Below, in pieces: positions 53,602-64,000 of a DNA stretch of 64,000 nucleotides. This DNA is from Axinella damicornis (taxonomy: Eukaryota; Porifera; Demospongiae; Axinellida; Axinellidae). The translations under genes were made by a program, and so were the position numbers. Below the pieces are notes generated by a model. That model saw nothing but the letters and a program-made list of their open reading frames with translations, searched no databases and was not told the DNA's origin. Location: contig OZ007511.1 of NCBI GenBank assembly GCA_963931865.1, positions 14,328,774-14,392,773 on the forward strand, read 5' to 3'. Within the stretch, counting starts at the first letter, position 1. Each line of letters opens with the position of its first letter.

Positions 53602-55985
53602 CTAGTGTGGGACGGTGAAGATGCTTGTGAGCTGCTGCAGTGCTGCTTGAATTGAGTGGTCCTCACTGCAGCTGGGAGGCAGCTGCTGCTGCTGCTGTCT
53701 GTCGGCAATGAGACTCATGTAGTGTTCTCTCAGGGCCTGGGCCTCTGCCGCTGCCGTGAGTTCTTCGCCTCCTGCCATCCCCATTGCCTCCTGCGGCTGC
53801 TGTGTGGTAACTACTTCAACTGTGGTCCCCTCCTTTACATGTGGGTGGGTGTATGCGAGATACATGACATTGTAGTGTCCATGATCCTTGCTCTGTACAA
53901 GGTGTCACATAGCCTGATTTGAGTGGTTGTCAAACTGTTAAGGTAAGGATGACTCTCTTCCAGTATTACCACAAGTAGCAACCACAACTCTATTCATGCC
54001 TTGCCACCAGGTCCCCAGGACTGACAGCTATACATCCCCTCCAAAGGATGCGGTTCGCCTTCAAGAACACACCTACTTGTTCTGAGTCAACTCCTAGGAG
54101 AGAAAGGACACCTGCTATGGCATGGTGGGACTCAATTCGATCAGCAGTCGAATGCTTTAAGTTAATTAACCACTCGGCCACCAGCCACCGCCTAGGGTTC
54201 TTGTTTTAACGGTCACGAGTTTGATTGTACACATGTAGTTGTGTTGAAAGCATATTTTGGGTCCCCGGGAAGCGTTCTAATATAAAAGGAAATGGAGTAA
54301 AAACAATCACCACTGCTAGTCAAAGCTTCAGGTTTTCGTCAGGTGAGCTTCTGCAATTACTATACAGGTGTCTCAGTGGACAACAGCGGTCATGACGGTG
54401 CAATCAGCATTAAGCGCGTGTTCCCTAAGCCAATACTGCAGAGACACTACCAGGAGACCAAATACAATAAGTGGCAGCTAAAACACAGACCCAACCACTG
54501 AGACAGAACCCTGATCACAGTAAGATCTCATCAGTACATACAGTAGTGTTGGACTGTGGCCACGATGTGAGGTATGTGATCTGTTCCACAAGGGATCCGG
54601 CGTCCGGCCGCGCTGCTATCTGGGTGACCTCCAACTGAGAGGGGGCAGACTGTGAGAATTCTGCTGTGCGTGAGTGTGCATACAACAGTGGGGGAGGGGG
54701 CAGGGACAGTGATTGTCAACGCATATATCCAAACGTTATGTGAAACATCACTGACTAGAATGACTGTACTCACCTTCTGTCATGATTTGCAAGTTGGAAA
54801 GGGCGCTGTCATTCTTTGGAACAAGGCAAAAATCCTACAGAAGGAAACAGAGTACGCCAGCTCTAAATAAAGGCTGACTTTTGAACGCAATTGGTATGCT
54901 CCCACAGGGCGAGCATGAGCAGTAGTTGTAGAGTGGTGTCCAGGCGTCTGATTCAAATGAGCGGCTGTAACACATACAGATTGGTCACATTTGCCCCAAA
55001 TGCCATGCAGTCACCTAGTCTTGTAACTCTTGCTATCAGTTAGCACTACACTAAAGCTCAGTGTGCTTACTGTGCTGTGGAGCCTGTCCCACCAGTTTCC
55101 GTACTCTGCTCTGCACAGCTGCTGCCGGCGGTGAATCTCTGGAGGGAACAGACGGAGGGAATCGATCCAGAAAATGTGGCTATGCAGGAACACATGTCTC
55201 TATTGTACTTCTCTTATCAAATCCTCCATATTGGTGAGACAGCAAGAAGAATAGTACAAGTAGTTACCTTCAAGCACAGCTGGTGGGACCAAGCCTAACG
55301 CTGCCATGAACTCCAATTTCTGGGGGAGCAGATGTATCCATCATAAACAACCAACTCACGGGCTGTACAGTGTCTCAAACTCCGTCCATTTGCAACACTA
55401 ACTTGGTAGGTGAAAGATGTGTGCGAGTGGGGACAGCTGGTGGAGTTGAGTGGCTGACCTTCTGTTCTGGTGTGAGGGGAGCCCTCTCCTCCCCTTCCTC
55501 CTCTCCTTCACTGTCCTCCGGCTGAAGATCTGCCAGAGACTCATCTGCACTGTTCAAGGCCAGATTATCCACCAGCGTGGAGTGCGAAGGGGGGAAGGTG
55601 GGCAGTTGTGAGATGAGGGCCTGCTGAGATATGGGAGCTGCAGTAGTGACTGAAGATATCTGGAGAGTGAAAATCAAAAGCAAGTGGGCGTCAATTAGAG
55701 TACCAGTCCTTTTACCGCCCTCCCTGCTCATCCAATGCCCTTCCTCACTACTCATCCAATGACCTCACTCAGTGCTCATCTAATGCGTTTATTACCAGTA
55801 TTATCAACCAACCACCCGATATCACAACACACACAGCTTGCCTGGGAGATGAGGGGCGGAGGAGGTGCTGATTGCGGAAGGGGCACCACTACCACGTTCC
55901 CGTTGGCCAGGGACACTTGAAACTTGGCCCCCGCCCCGCCAGCCAGAGAAATCACCTCCTGCAACTGCAACGTACCAGGGTCCAT
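53602..55985 (-). CDS. Unrecognised acidic, probably nuclear protein
   Basis: The first exon (55985-55842) encodes MDPGTLQLQEVISLAGGAGA, then KFQVSLANGNVVVVPLPQSA and a proline run. It ends at a GC donor (CAG|GCAAGC). Exon 2 (55659-55459, 67 residues) has ISQQALISQLPTFPPSHST and an acidic tract (EDSEGEEEGEE). Exon 3 (55319-55268) reads KLEFMAALGLVPPAVLE. Further candidate exons are near 55180-55075, 54960-54905 (ESDAWTPLYNYCSCSPCG), 54845-54780 (NDSALSNLQIMTE) and 54640-54535 (QLEVTQIAARPDAG). The last exon (about 53860-53602) is Gln-rich and ends IFTVPH. Composition resembles a transcriptional regulator. The middle joins are uncertain and I do not recognise the family. Confidence 0.5.
54122..54187 (-). 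repeat. tRNA-derived SINE head
   Basis: On the minus strand GGCTGGTGGCCGAGTGGTTA matches an A box (TGGCCGAGTGG), and GATCGAATTGAGTCC resembles a B box. In between is a loop as in Leu/Ser-type tRNAs. It cannot fold as a complete tRNA, so a tRNA-derived SINE fragment is more likely. Lies in an intron of the unknown minus-strand gene. Confidence 0.55.
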
Positions 55986-56098
55986 TTTCTAATACCTGCT
56001 AATTTGGGGCACGTGCTACCTAATACGTACGTTACCCTAGCAACACTTTCACCGTTTCAATAAACAAATGTGCATTAAATAGAGTTAATTGCATCAAG
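55986..56098. promoter_or_regulatory. 113-bp bidirectional promoter gap
   Basis: Separates the start codons of two divergent unrecognised genes. Contains ACGTGC and ACGTACGTTACCCTAG-type sequence but no TATA box at a useful distance. Inferred from spacing. Confidence 0.45.
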
Positions 56099-57318
56099 AT
56101 GATGGTAAGGCTGTTCATAGAGTGCTCTGAGCTAATTTCACTGGTTTAAAACCCCTCCTTCAGTTCCGCAACACCCGCAGCGAGGAGGAGGAAGAGGAGT
56201 CCGGCTCAGACTGGGATACCTACACCCCGCAGACCACTCCGCGGGGGAAACAACAGCTGCAACCGCACACACAATTTGCCGCTCCCATCCAGCTTCCCTC
56301 CTCAAGCTCAGAAGCCCCTGCTCCTACCTTAGTGGAGCCACAGTTCACTTCTCTCTCCACCTCCCCCCCTTCCCCCTCTCACCCACCCACACCGGCCCCC
56401 ATCAACCCTGTCTACAAGGTCTTTGCTTGCTTGCATACCCCAGTGATACTGGAAGTGACCCTCACTGGGATTGTGTGGGTCTTGGCTAGCTCCTATGTGA
56501 TGCTCCTGTTCTTGATAGAGAGCCACTCTCAGCTGACAATAAACTTCTGCAGATCTCGCATGATGAGGGAACACAGACTGATGTTGCTGCCTGCACACCC
56601 TCGCGCATGTACACCTCCCCCCCACACTCCCACATCACACTGGAGCAAGACGGGAGGGACCGCAGGCTATCACGAACTGAGAGGTAGAGACAGTATGTCT
56701 GTGCAATGTGATAGTAGTAGGTTTGTGATCGCATACACACATACATTATTCAATGCAGTGGAGTGTTCCAGTTCCATGCTGTGAGTGAGTCCGCTGTCCA
56801 GCAACTACTCTCTGAGAATGATCCCACGCCGTCCACCATGGGAGCAGTGGCCCACAAGTAGGCACCACATGGCAGTGTGCCGACGTCTCACTGTGTGTAT
56901 GGCATGTACACTATTGCTCATCCCCCAACACACACACAGATCAGAGCAACTCTCCCAGCGGTGTGCGGCTGAGGTATTCTCCACATTACGGGTGTTCACT
57001 GACTTCCTCCTTGCCTTCTTCCTTGAATGCCTCCGCTATGTTACTTTCCACCTCATTCACAAGCTGTGCTGTGGCATTGTAGTGGTGTTGTCCGACTCAC
57101 TCCTCAAGCCCTCCACCACTGAGTGCTTCAACGTTCTCCTCTGGCCCTTGGCCTCCTGCCTCTGGCACACAGGCAGGGCCCTGAAGCTCTGTCTTGGCCC
57201 CTGCTTGGAGATCCTGGCCAGTCTGGTGTCGCAATGTGTGCTGGTGGTGAGGGCCTTCAGACTAGTGGAGGTCAATACACGCCCCAGGCCATCGCAGCCG
57301 CAGCACCACACCATATAG
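56099..57318 (+). CDS. Unrecognised protein, acidic N-terminus, hydrophobic C-terminus
   Basis: A two-codon first exon (56099-56104, Met-Met, then GTAAGG) joins exon 2 at 56164, giving MMFRNTRSEEEEEESGSDWD followed by a Pro/Ser/Thr-rich region to about 56418. Later pieces: about 56490-56683 (DEGTQTDVAACTPSRMYTSP), about 56782-56858 (AVQQLLSENDPTPSTMGAVA) and a final exon from about 56941 (QRCAAEVFSTLRVFTDFLLA...LFLECLRYV-like hydrophobic helices, SLVSQCVLVVRAFRLVEV) to the stop at 57316-57318. The hydrophobic stretches suggest membrane association. The 56419-56490 join is not certain. No family recognised. Confidence 0.5.
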
Positions 57319-57534
57319 TGCTCAGAATCTGATGTGCTTTTATAGCACGTTTATCAATCACATTCCGGTTACATGAACACTTCATTTCTTTGCAAAACAA
57401 TAATTATAAACACTGTGTGTGCTTTTTATAGCTTACATACTAACAGTTTACAAGGTTCACAAAGTGGACTGCATTGTAGCTGCATGTAAAACCATGATGC
57501 TATATAGAGCCATGTCATGTCCACTGGGAGGGCG

Positions 57535-58801
57535 CTAGTGCTGCTTGATGATCTTCAGCAGATCACTGGCTGCTTGTGCTGTCTTCACTCGGAGCAGGTA
57601 TGTGATGGGAGTGGAGGTTGCCTCCTTGGACAGAGGAGGGTTGGGCACACATACCACAAACACATTGTTTCCTTTCGTTGTCACAGGAATGTCTGCAGTT
57701 ACTCGGACGTTGAGGAGAATTGTGCCAAGCTTTGTGTCATTTCTGAGCAGCAGACGGACTCCATTCCCCCCAGAGCTCACCAGCTGCACTCTGAGACGTC
57801 CAATGCCCAGCTCTGTGAAGACATCTTCCTTTTTGTAGAAGAGCTTGGCTCTCACGGAAAAGAGAGAGTCGTCCTCACTGTCCTCACTCTGGGAGGCCTG
57901 CCTCTCAGACTCTGTCGGCTGGGAGTCCTCCTCACTCTGGGATGCTTGACTCTGGGAATCAGTCGCCTGCAAGCCCTCTGCACAATGGGAAGCCTGGCTC
58001 TCCACTACTGTCAGCTGGGAGCCCTCTGTATCTGTCATTGAGAGCATTCCTGATTCTCAAGGTCAGGCAGAAATCCAAGGTTATGGGATAGGAGTGGCCA
58101 TAGCAATGTTCACTACAGTTCTGTCCTCACTCCCAACCACCTGGTTTCACTCCTAAGGCCCCACGCTCTGGCCTTACTCCCAAGGCCCCACCCTCACTCC
58201 CTGACACTCCCAAGGCCCCGCCCCTCCTGGCCTCACTGACTCCAAGGCCCCACCCCTCACTCCCAAGGCCCCACCCTCACTCCATGACACTCACAAGGCC
58301 CCAACCCCTGGCCTCACTCCCAAGGCCCCACCCTCACTCCCTGACACTCACAAGCCCCCACCCCTCCTGGCCTTTTTGAACAGGAAAAGGGAGGAGCAAA
58401 CTTCTGCAGACATGTACACTCCCCCCTTACACATCCCACTCCGTCTGTCCACACACCCCTCTCTTCCCCATTCACCTCTTGTACCCTCCCCCTCACTGAT
58501 GTCACTGGAAGAGGGAGCCACTTCCTCCACAGTGGTTGGGGCCTGCGAGGGAGGGGTGGGAGGGAAAGAAAAATATTATATGCCTCTCCTCTAAAGTCAT
58601 GTACTGACACCAAGTATTTGTATAAGTGATCGAGGCCTATAGCTATCTCGTTGCACTATCGGCCGGCGCGGCATCGTCGATTTGATCCGCACAGTATCGT
58701 TTCCAGACACAGAGGGTGGGCAATGGCACAAAATTGCACTCCAAACTCCCTACTCCAAACCATGTTGATGCTATATATCACATAATGTAATTTTACCCCT
58801 G

Positions 58802-58841
<40 letters not shown>

Positions 58842-60368
58842 CCTCCCTACCTTGTTGTCAATGCTCTTGAGATGGCCTTCATAGTCACGGAAGATTGGAG
58901 TAAGATCAACAAATGGGTTTTCTCGGACATGCTGTGTAATCCACTCGCTCACACTGACGTTAAGACTACGCAGCTGTTCCAGGTATTTACTGTGCGAGTT
59001 GTGAGGAGGTGAGGGGGCCGGAGGGTGTAGGGGACCACGAGAGAGTATGACACTCGGCTCAGTAGCACCATTCACGGTCAGTTTCACGCCCGAGAAGAGC
59101 CCTGTCCCCGTTCCCTGCAAGAGGTTAAGTGAATGAGGCACGTGCCATTCCTAAATCCCAAATTGTTATGAACTCTTGGTGTTAACGAAAGAATTCCAGT
59201 AAGACAGCTGTGAAATACCTCCGTCTGCATTCCTGTTCTGCCACGCTTGGCCTTCTTGATCCTGCACAGCAAGAAACAGACAGCACCAATGACTAGCTGG
59301 GTGATACCAATTTCAGTACTACCAGTATCCTTATAAACATGTTACCCTGCTCGAGTCTTCGTCGAAACAACCCCACACAATACTTCGGGCTCTCTTCATC
59401 ACACGCTCCATTGCCTGGAGGCTAGTCCAACAGGTACTTGCCTAGGCCACATGGCAGTAGCCAGTATAGCATCAACTGATACCGAACACCGGTACCTGTA
59501 CATTGTCTAGCAAGCCACACCCCTTACACAGAAGGTCTGATCAGGCAAACGCTTGATGGACACAGTAATCAACGGCATTTTATAGTGACAACTTGTACGT
59601 TGCAGGGCAGACACTTCATCGTCGTGTAAAGTGTAGGACTTTGAGACTAGAGACCTTGTATGCAATCAAAGGCAGCCATTCACCGTCATTTTTGACTGGC
59701 AAAAATAATGTTGTTAGTATGGCAAAAAACGATGTTTCTCGTACATGTAAATATGCTCAGGGATCAGCCTGAAACTTAGCAGATATGCTGGAAGACAGCT
59801 ATGCAGCTGCCCCTATTTCTGAAATCACAATAGAACATCCATCTTTTTGCCTTTCACATAAATCTTATCGAAAGATTGTAGAAGAATTACGGCTATGACG
59901 TCAACTGTATAATTAATTATACAGTTGACGTCATAGCCGTAATTCTTCTACAATCTTTCGATAAGATTTATGTGAAAGGCAAAAAGATGGATGTTCTATT
60001 GTGATTTCAGAAATAGGGGCAGCTGCATAGTAATACATTAATAATGTATAGGCAGAATGGCTTGGCTCACACTCTGGCCTGCAGTTGTTGTTCTGAGGCG
60101 ACTTGAAATGCTCCACGCTGAGGATAGTGGAGAGAAGGGGGAGGACAACCTCTACTAAAATCAGTTGAAAATCGCACTGCTATAATAGGTGCATATTTAA
60201 TTCTAAATAGAGCGCTCCAAAGAAAATCTCTCTGCGCACATAATTATGATTATGAAGTTACACTTTGCTACTAGTAGTGTAGGCGTGTGTGAGGCTCCGC
60301 ACCTCCTCCTCTTCGTCCCCTTCCGCAGTATCTGCCGTCAACTGAACCTCGGCTGCTCGCTTCGACAT
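57535..60368 (-). CDS. NUP50: Nucleoporin NUP50 (Ran-binding, importin-alpha cofactor)
   Basis: Six exons, right to left: 60368-60303, 59414-59377, 59261-59219, 59114-58851, 58542-58485, 58049-57535; all phases match, giving 327 residues. The N-terminus MSKRAAEVQLT and RIKKAKRGRTG match the importin-alpha-binding segment of NUP50. The middle has SVSEWITQHVRENPFVDLTP and IFRDYEGHLKSI. The C-terminal RanBD1 domain shows KLFYKKEDVFTELGIGRLRV, TKLGTILLNVRV and VFVVCVPNPPL. NUP50 is a mobile nuclear-basket protein that helps release cargo and recycle importin. It is short compared with the human protein (468): the FG-repeat region is essentially missing, replaced by a Ser/Gln/Glu-rich linker. The microexon pair at 59.2-59.4 kb rests on weak donors. 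Confidence 0.9.
58140..58350. repeat. Degenerate CTCACTCCCAAGGCCCCACC repeat
   Basis: About nine imperfect copies of a 20-25-bp unit in the last intron of NUP50. A separate C run lies at 58803-58838. Confidence 0.85.
59809..60030. mobile_element. 222-bp near-perfect palindrome in NUP50 intron 1
   Basis: Arms of about 110 bp starting CTATGCAGCTGCCCCTATTT mirror each other with no visible mismatch around TATAATTAATTATA. The absence of a loop suggests a recent foldback insertion. No clear duplication of the flanks was found. Confidence 0.9.
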
Positions 60369-61164
60369 CTTTTGGCGCGCAACTGTTTCGGGTCCCCCTG
60401 GCAATTAACCCTTTAAGCCCTATTGACGCGTAAATGCGTCATTTAGACCCTATGCACATGTAGGGCTTCTCATCAGTCCAAAAAGAGACCAAAAAGGCTT
60501 CAGAGGGCCTAGGGACGACTTTCAGGCACGAACTCAAAAATTTGGTCAGATTTCGGCGCGCCTCCCCCACTAAACGTACAAGCGGGGGGGTTTCGAAGGG
60601 GGGGCGGCAGCCCCCCCTTCGGGCTGTCGTGGGCGTCTTTTGATTTTAATGAGATTCATTGACCCGAGAATTTTTGATTCTAATGATATTCATAGACCCC
60701 ACCCAGGGCCTCAAGAAAACCTGCAAATTGGTGGTGTAAGGTGTGCCATCAGTCAGATCTGGCCCAAGTTTAGGGAAATGCTGGGCGAAAATCCGGCTGA
60801 CATCGACCTTTGACCTCCGATTGCTGGGCTTGTGGGGGGTCATGAATATCATTAACGGTATTGCCAGAGAGGTCTCTCCATGTGTGCGGGCCCCACCAAG
60901 TTTGGCCGCTGAGGAGCGAATGCTGTGGGAGAGGAGTACCTACGAAAGTGGTGTGCGCTGAATGCATGAAAATGTGTTGTCTTGGTGGGAAGAATTCGGT
61001 GGTTAAAGGGTTAAGGTTTCGGGGATTTCCCTACTGACCCAGCCCCGCCTTTTGTTGATGAGCCTACCTGTGACCCCGCCATCGTGCAACACAACTGCCA
61101 TCGAACAAATTTCCGATTGATGTCGCGCCTTTTGTATATATCTACTAGCTAGCACTGTTCTGCT
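60369..61164. promoter_or_regulatory. NUP50 / PI3K-C2 divergent promoter interrupted by a TTAA element
   Basis: 796 bp between start codons. Removing the 610-bp element (one TTAA retained) leaves about 190 bp, in line with the other head-to-head pairs. Promoter function is inferred. Confidence 0.45.
60405..61014 (-). mobile_element. 610-bp TTAA-flanked element, copy 2 (inverted)
   Basis: Same length and nearly the same sequence as 52127-52736 in the opposite orientation, with TTAA at both ends. It occupies most of the interval between the NUP50 and PI3K-C2 start codons. Confidence 0.92.
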
Positions 61165-64000
61165 ATGACCGACCAGGCGTTCAAATTCTGGCGGGAAAAA
61201 GAGCTGGTAGCGGAGGGTGACAGTTCACTTCAAAGCCTTCACCAAGACAACGTGACCTCGGCCGATGCGACCCACACAGCAACTAGCAGGACTGCTACAC
61301 GTACTAGAGGTACTGCCGAGGGCCGGAACCCTCCACCCACTGTCGACCAACCTGTTAACAAAGCCGCTAGCTTGAAGTCAGTTTCTGCAGTGAAGAAAGA
61401 TGCAGCCCAGTCCGGAGCTATCAAGCCCCCTCGCCCTCCTCTCCCTAGTTACAAGCCTTCCCACGTGCTGCAAGCGGAACTGGAGAGAGTGAAGCAGACC
61501 AGTAGTGTGACCCTGGATGGGCCACCGAAACACGCCTCACCAGTCCGTGGCGTTGGGTCGGTTGGTGTGAAGCACAGAGGCTCTAAACCAGCCCTAGATG
61601 ACAGTGACCTCTTCAGGCCCAGGGCAAGGCAGATGTCAGGATCTAGCAGCAGACCTCAGAGTGCACACATCTCCCAGCTGGCAGAGAGACTGAACTTGAT
61701 GCTCAGCCCAACTCTCCTCCCCCAAAGAGGGAGGGATTCCCAGTTTACACAGTCGTCACATGTCGTCGCCCATAGGCCCCGCTCATCAAAGGTGCTATCA
61801 AAGATCCGGTCAGTAGCATCCGACTTGAGTAGTGAAGATGTGAAGGAAGAGGAGGAGGAGGAGGGTGAGGAGAAGCTACCTCGTTGGAGGTCGTTTAGTG
61901 GGTCCAGAAAACGTTTGTCCTCCTCTCAGTCAGTGAAAATACGCAGTTCGAGATTCATCTGCTACCTGGATGGGCCTGAAGAGAGGGCACGAGGAGACAC
62001 GTTTTGTGCAAGCCACACGCACAAAGTAAATTGATACAACATGCACACATGCACATGTGATGTTGTGCATTGAAGTACAGGGTAATCTCCTCAGTTTACA
62101 CAGCCAAAGAGGTTTTGAAACGTGTCTTGTGATTACCCTCATACCCTCGTCCCGTGTTTGATTGCTGCCTGTAGAAGTGGACTCTCAGTCGTTCCCAGGC
62201 TCCTCTGTGCTACGACGAAAAATAAGGATGGTTAGTCACTGTACAGGGGGGAGCCTGGGAACAAGGCTAATGTCCTGGGGGGCATGTCTGATTGTCAGAG
62301 AATGTCTCTGGTAGGGAATTCCAGCCAAGTGCACAGACCAGATCTGGCATGTGTGTGTCCTGATCGCAGTCTCCAGTGCAGAGGTAGGACCCTGGGGTTG
62401 TGGTGTAACTACACCGGTGGTTAAACTTCCCCTAGTCACCTGTTGTGCAGCTGCTACTATGTTGCTCTCACCGTACTTCCCAGGCTCGTTCTCTGGAGCA
62501 CCCCCTCCCCTCCTACTCCCCCCTTGCACACCAGCCCGACCAGACATCAGAGGATGATGCCACACCTGCTCACAGAACCCTGAAGGTATGGAATGGCTGT
62601 GTACAGACCAGAGCTCATATAATTTTGTGGTTAAACAAGTAGAGTTGTCGTAAGGTAGGAAGGAAAACATCTCAATGCTGTTATTGGTTGTGTATCACAG
62701 TGGGGACTTTCAGTTTATTTTACGATGACCCCATACTAGTGTGTGAGGCTTTCACTGCTCGCTGCCTCCCTCTCTTACAGCCCACTGCCTCCCTCCCTCC
62801 CATCCTCCCCACCTCTCCCCTCCTCCCAAAGAGCTTCTCTGAACTCCTGAAGACCAGCTCTGAGCCGACAAGGAACTACCTCACAGGGTGTCCTCCAATC
62901 AGTGAAGAAATCTCCTCGTTCTGGGAGATGGTGCACAGGTAATGGTTGTGGGAATCAAAACCCCTGGCCTGTCGCCACTGGAGGAGGCCAGGTGTGATGG
63001 CAGTGGTGTGTGGTTATGATAATTCTGGTGGTGATGAATCTTCCCTCCCTCTTTCCCCCCTCAATCCCTCGGCTCCTCCCCCTCGCAGGGTCCAGTCTCA
63101 GTGCCGCACCGCCACCCCTCCCCACCTCTCTGCACCCACCCTGTCCCAGCACCTTGAGAAGCATTCCCCGTCATCTTCCAAGAGACATAGCTCCATCTCT
63201 GTGATGGCTGGTAGGACAGAAGAGTCCCTCACTGTTGCCATGGAGATGAAACAGGAGAACACGGCTGTCAGATTCCAGTGCAATGGTAAGTCCGTTGTGC
63301 ATCTTGGTGGAGCAGATATGTATACGTATACATGTATATGTACAGATTCCTCCATTCCTCTAAGTCAGGATGTGCACGTGCTGTCAGGTGAATTTGAGGT
63401 CAGCATACACTTTGTTCAATAGCCTTTATCGCATAATAGTAGAGAAAAAAATTGAGATATGGCTGTAGGCTGCCCCCCACAGTATGGCTGCTTCTCCACC
63501 AGTGAATCACATTACAAGACTCGTCCTGATCATGATAGATTATTGCAACACACACTCACGCGCAGTCAACAGTTCAGTACGAAATGTCATTTCAAAGGGC
63601 TTGAAGCGGGGAAGTCAGGGTGGGCGTGGCAAGTCACCCGATGAGTTTCACCTGAAAGTCTGTGGCAGGGATGAGTACTTGGACAAGTAAGTACTCAATG
63701 CTACCCCTATCAACTCTGCTCCATTCCATGTAATGTACTTCCTACGTACGTGTGTGCATGTGTTGTTGTTATTGCCCATGGGCCTTTGCTTGGCCGCAGC
63801 TCTCGCCTGCTCAGCGACTACGAGTATGTCTACCAGTGCCGGAAGTTCTCCACAGAGGTTAGGGTGGTGCTTGTGGACAATGTTGCCATGACAACCAGCA
63901 ACGCTGGCAGGAAGGAGGTACAGGATACATGATGTATGATGAATATGTAGGTATGTGTACACTAGAGTCACGTGTGTGCATTCCCCTACAAGCAGTTGTG
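61165..64000 (+). CDS. PIK3C2: Class II phosphatidylinositol 3-kinase, N-terminal part (runs off the window)
   Basis: Exons 61165-62025, 62484-62585, 62781-62938, 63089-63285, 63566-63686, 63800-63917 join with matching phases. The first 287 residues (MTDQAFKFWREKELVAEGDS...) are disordered, with Pro-rich PPRPPLPSYKP and an acidic run (KEEEEEEGEEK). They are followed by SFSELLKTSSEPTRNYLTGC and ISSFWEMVHR, and then the start of the Ras-binding domain: SPDEFHLKVCGRDEYLDK and LLSDYEYVYQCRKFSTEVRV. That RBD pattern (DEF.LKVCG..EYL...L..YEY...CRK) is typical of class II PI3Ks, which make PI3P and PI(3,4)P2 on endocytic membranes. C2, helical and kinase domains must lie beyond the right edge, so the assignment rests on the RBD alone. 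Confidence 0.78.
62182..62270. mobile_element. Possible eroded TAGCCTCG-family element
   Basis: CGTTCCCAGGCTCC near 62190 and GGAGCCTGGGAACAAGGCTA near 62251 are inverted. The left TAGCC end is not recognisable and no duplication is seen. Lies in the first PI3K-C2 intron. Confidence 0.5.

Noticed and set aside
54122..54187. A functional tRNA gene
   Set aside because: A- and B-box-like motifs exist but acceptor and anticodon stems do not pair. More likely a SINE head.

Overview
This is eukaryotic nuclear DNA from an animal. The genes have many short exons with GT-AG (some GC-AG) splice sites, and they match metazoan families: tetraspanins, Nischarin, class II PI3-kinase, NUP50, RPB10, MRPL57 and cytochrome b5 reductase. 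High gene density, short introns and many small inverted-repeat elements suggest a compact invertebrate genome. A sponge or another early-branching animal is my guess, not something the window proves. There are no bacterial operons, no CRISPR array and no tRNA gene that I can support. Exons were joined by hand from splice sites and reading phase, so gene spans are firmer than single junctions.

Layout. 1-1.1 kb: last exon of an unknown gene (+). 1.4-1.8 kb: MRPL57 (-). 2.2-22.2 kb: a cluster of four tetraspanin genes, A and B on + and C and D on -, with POLR2L (RPB10) on - between A and B. 22.5-31.6 kb: a Nischarin homologue (PX domain plus leucine-rich repeats) on -. It is head-to-head with a cytochrome b5 reductase gene (+, 31.7-34.3 kb), with 78 bp between start codons. 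33.1-37.7 kb: a 2.2-kb segment present twice on either side of a 200-N gap, probably two haplotypes placed in tandem. 37.5-48.5 kb: a large mucin-like single-pass membrane protein (-), possibly of the KIAA1549 family. 48.5-53.6 kb: mobile-element territory (LINE fragment, foldback elements, a TTAA element). 53.6-56.0 kb: an unrecognised acidic protein (-). 56.1-57.3 kb: an unrecognised protein (+) sharing a 113-bp promoter with it. 57.5-60.4 kb: NUP50 (-). 61.2 kb to the right edge: the N-terminal part of a class II PI3-kinase (+).

The genes do not form one pathway. What they share is architecture: repeated head-to-head pairs with short shared promoters (MRPL57/tetraspanin A, POLR2L/tetraspanin B, Nischarin/CYB5R, the two unknown genes, NUP50/PI3K-C2), and introns full of minisatellites, homopolymers and small transposons. 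The best unusual signal is a family of tiny hairpin elements with TAGCCTCG...CGAGGCTA ends and exact 9-bp target duplications. One of them is missing from the second copy of the duplicated segment, which gives a natural empty site.
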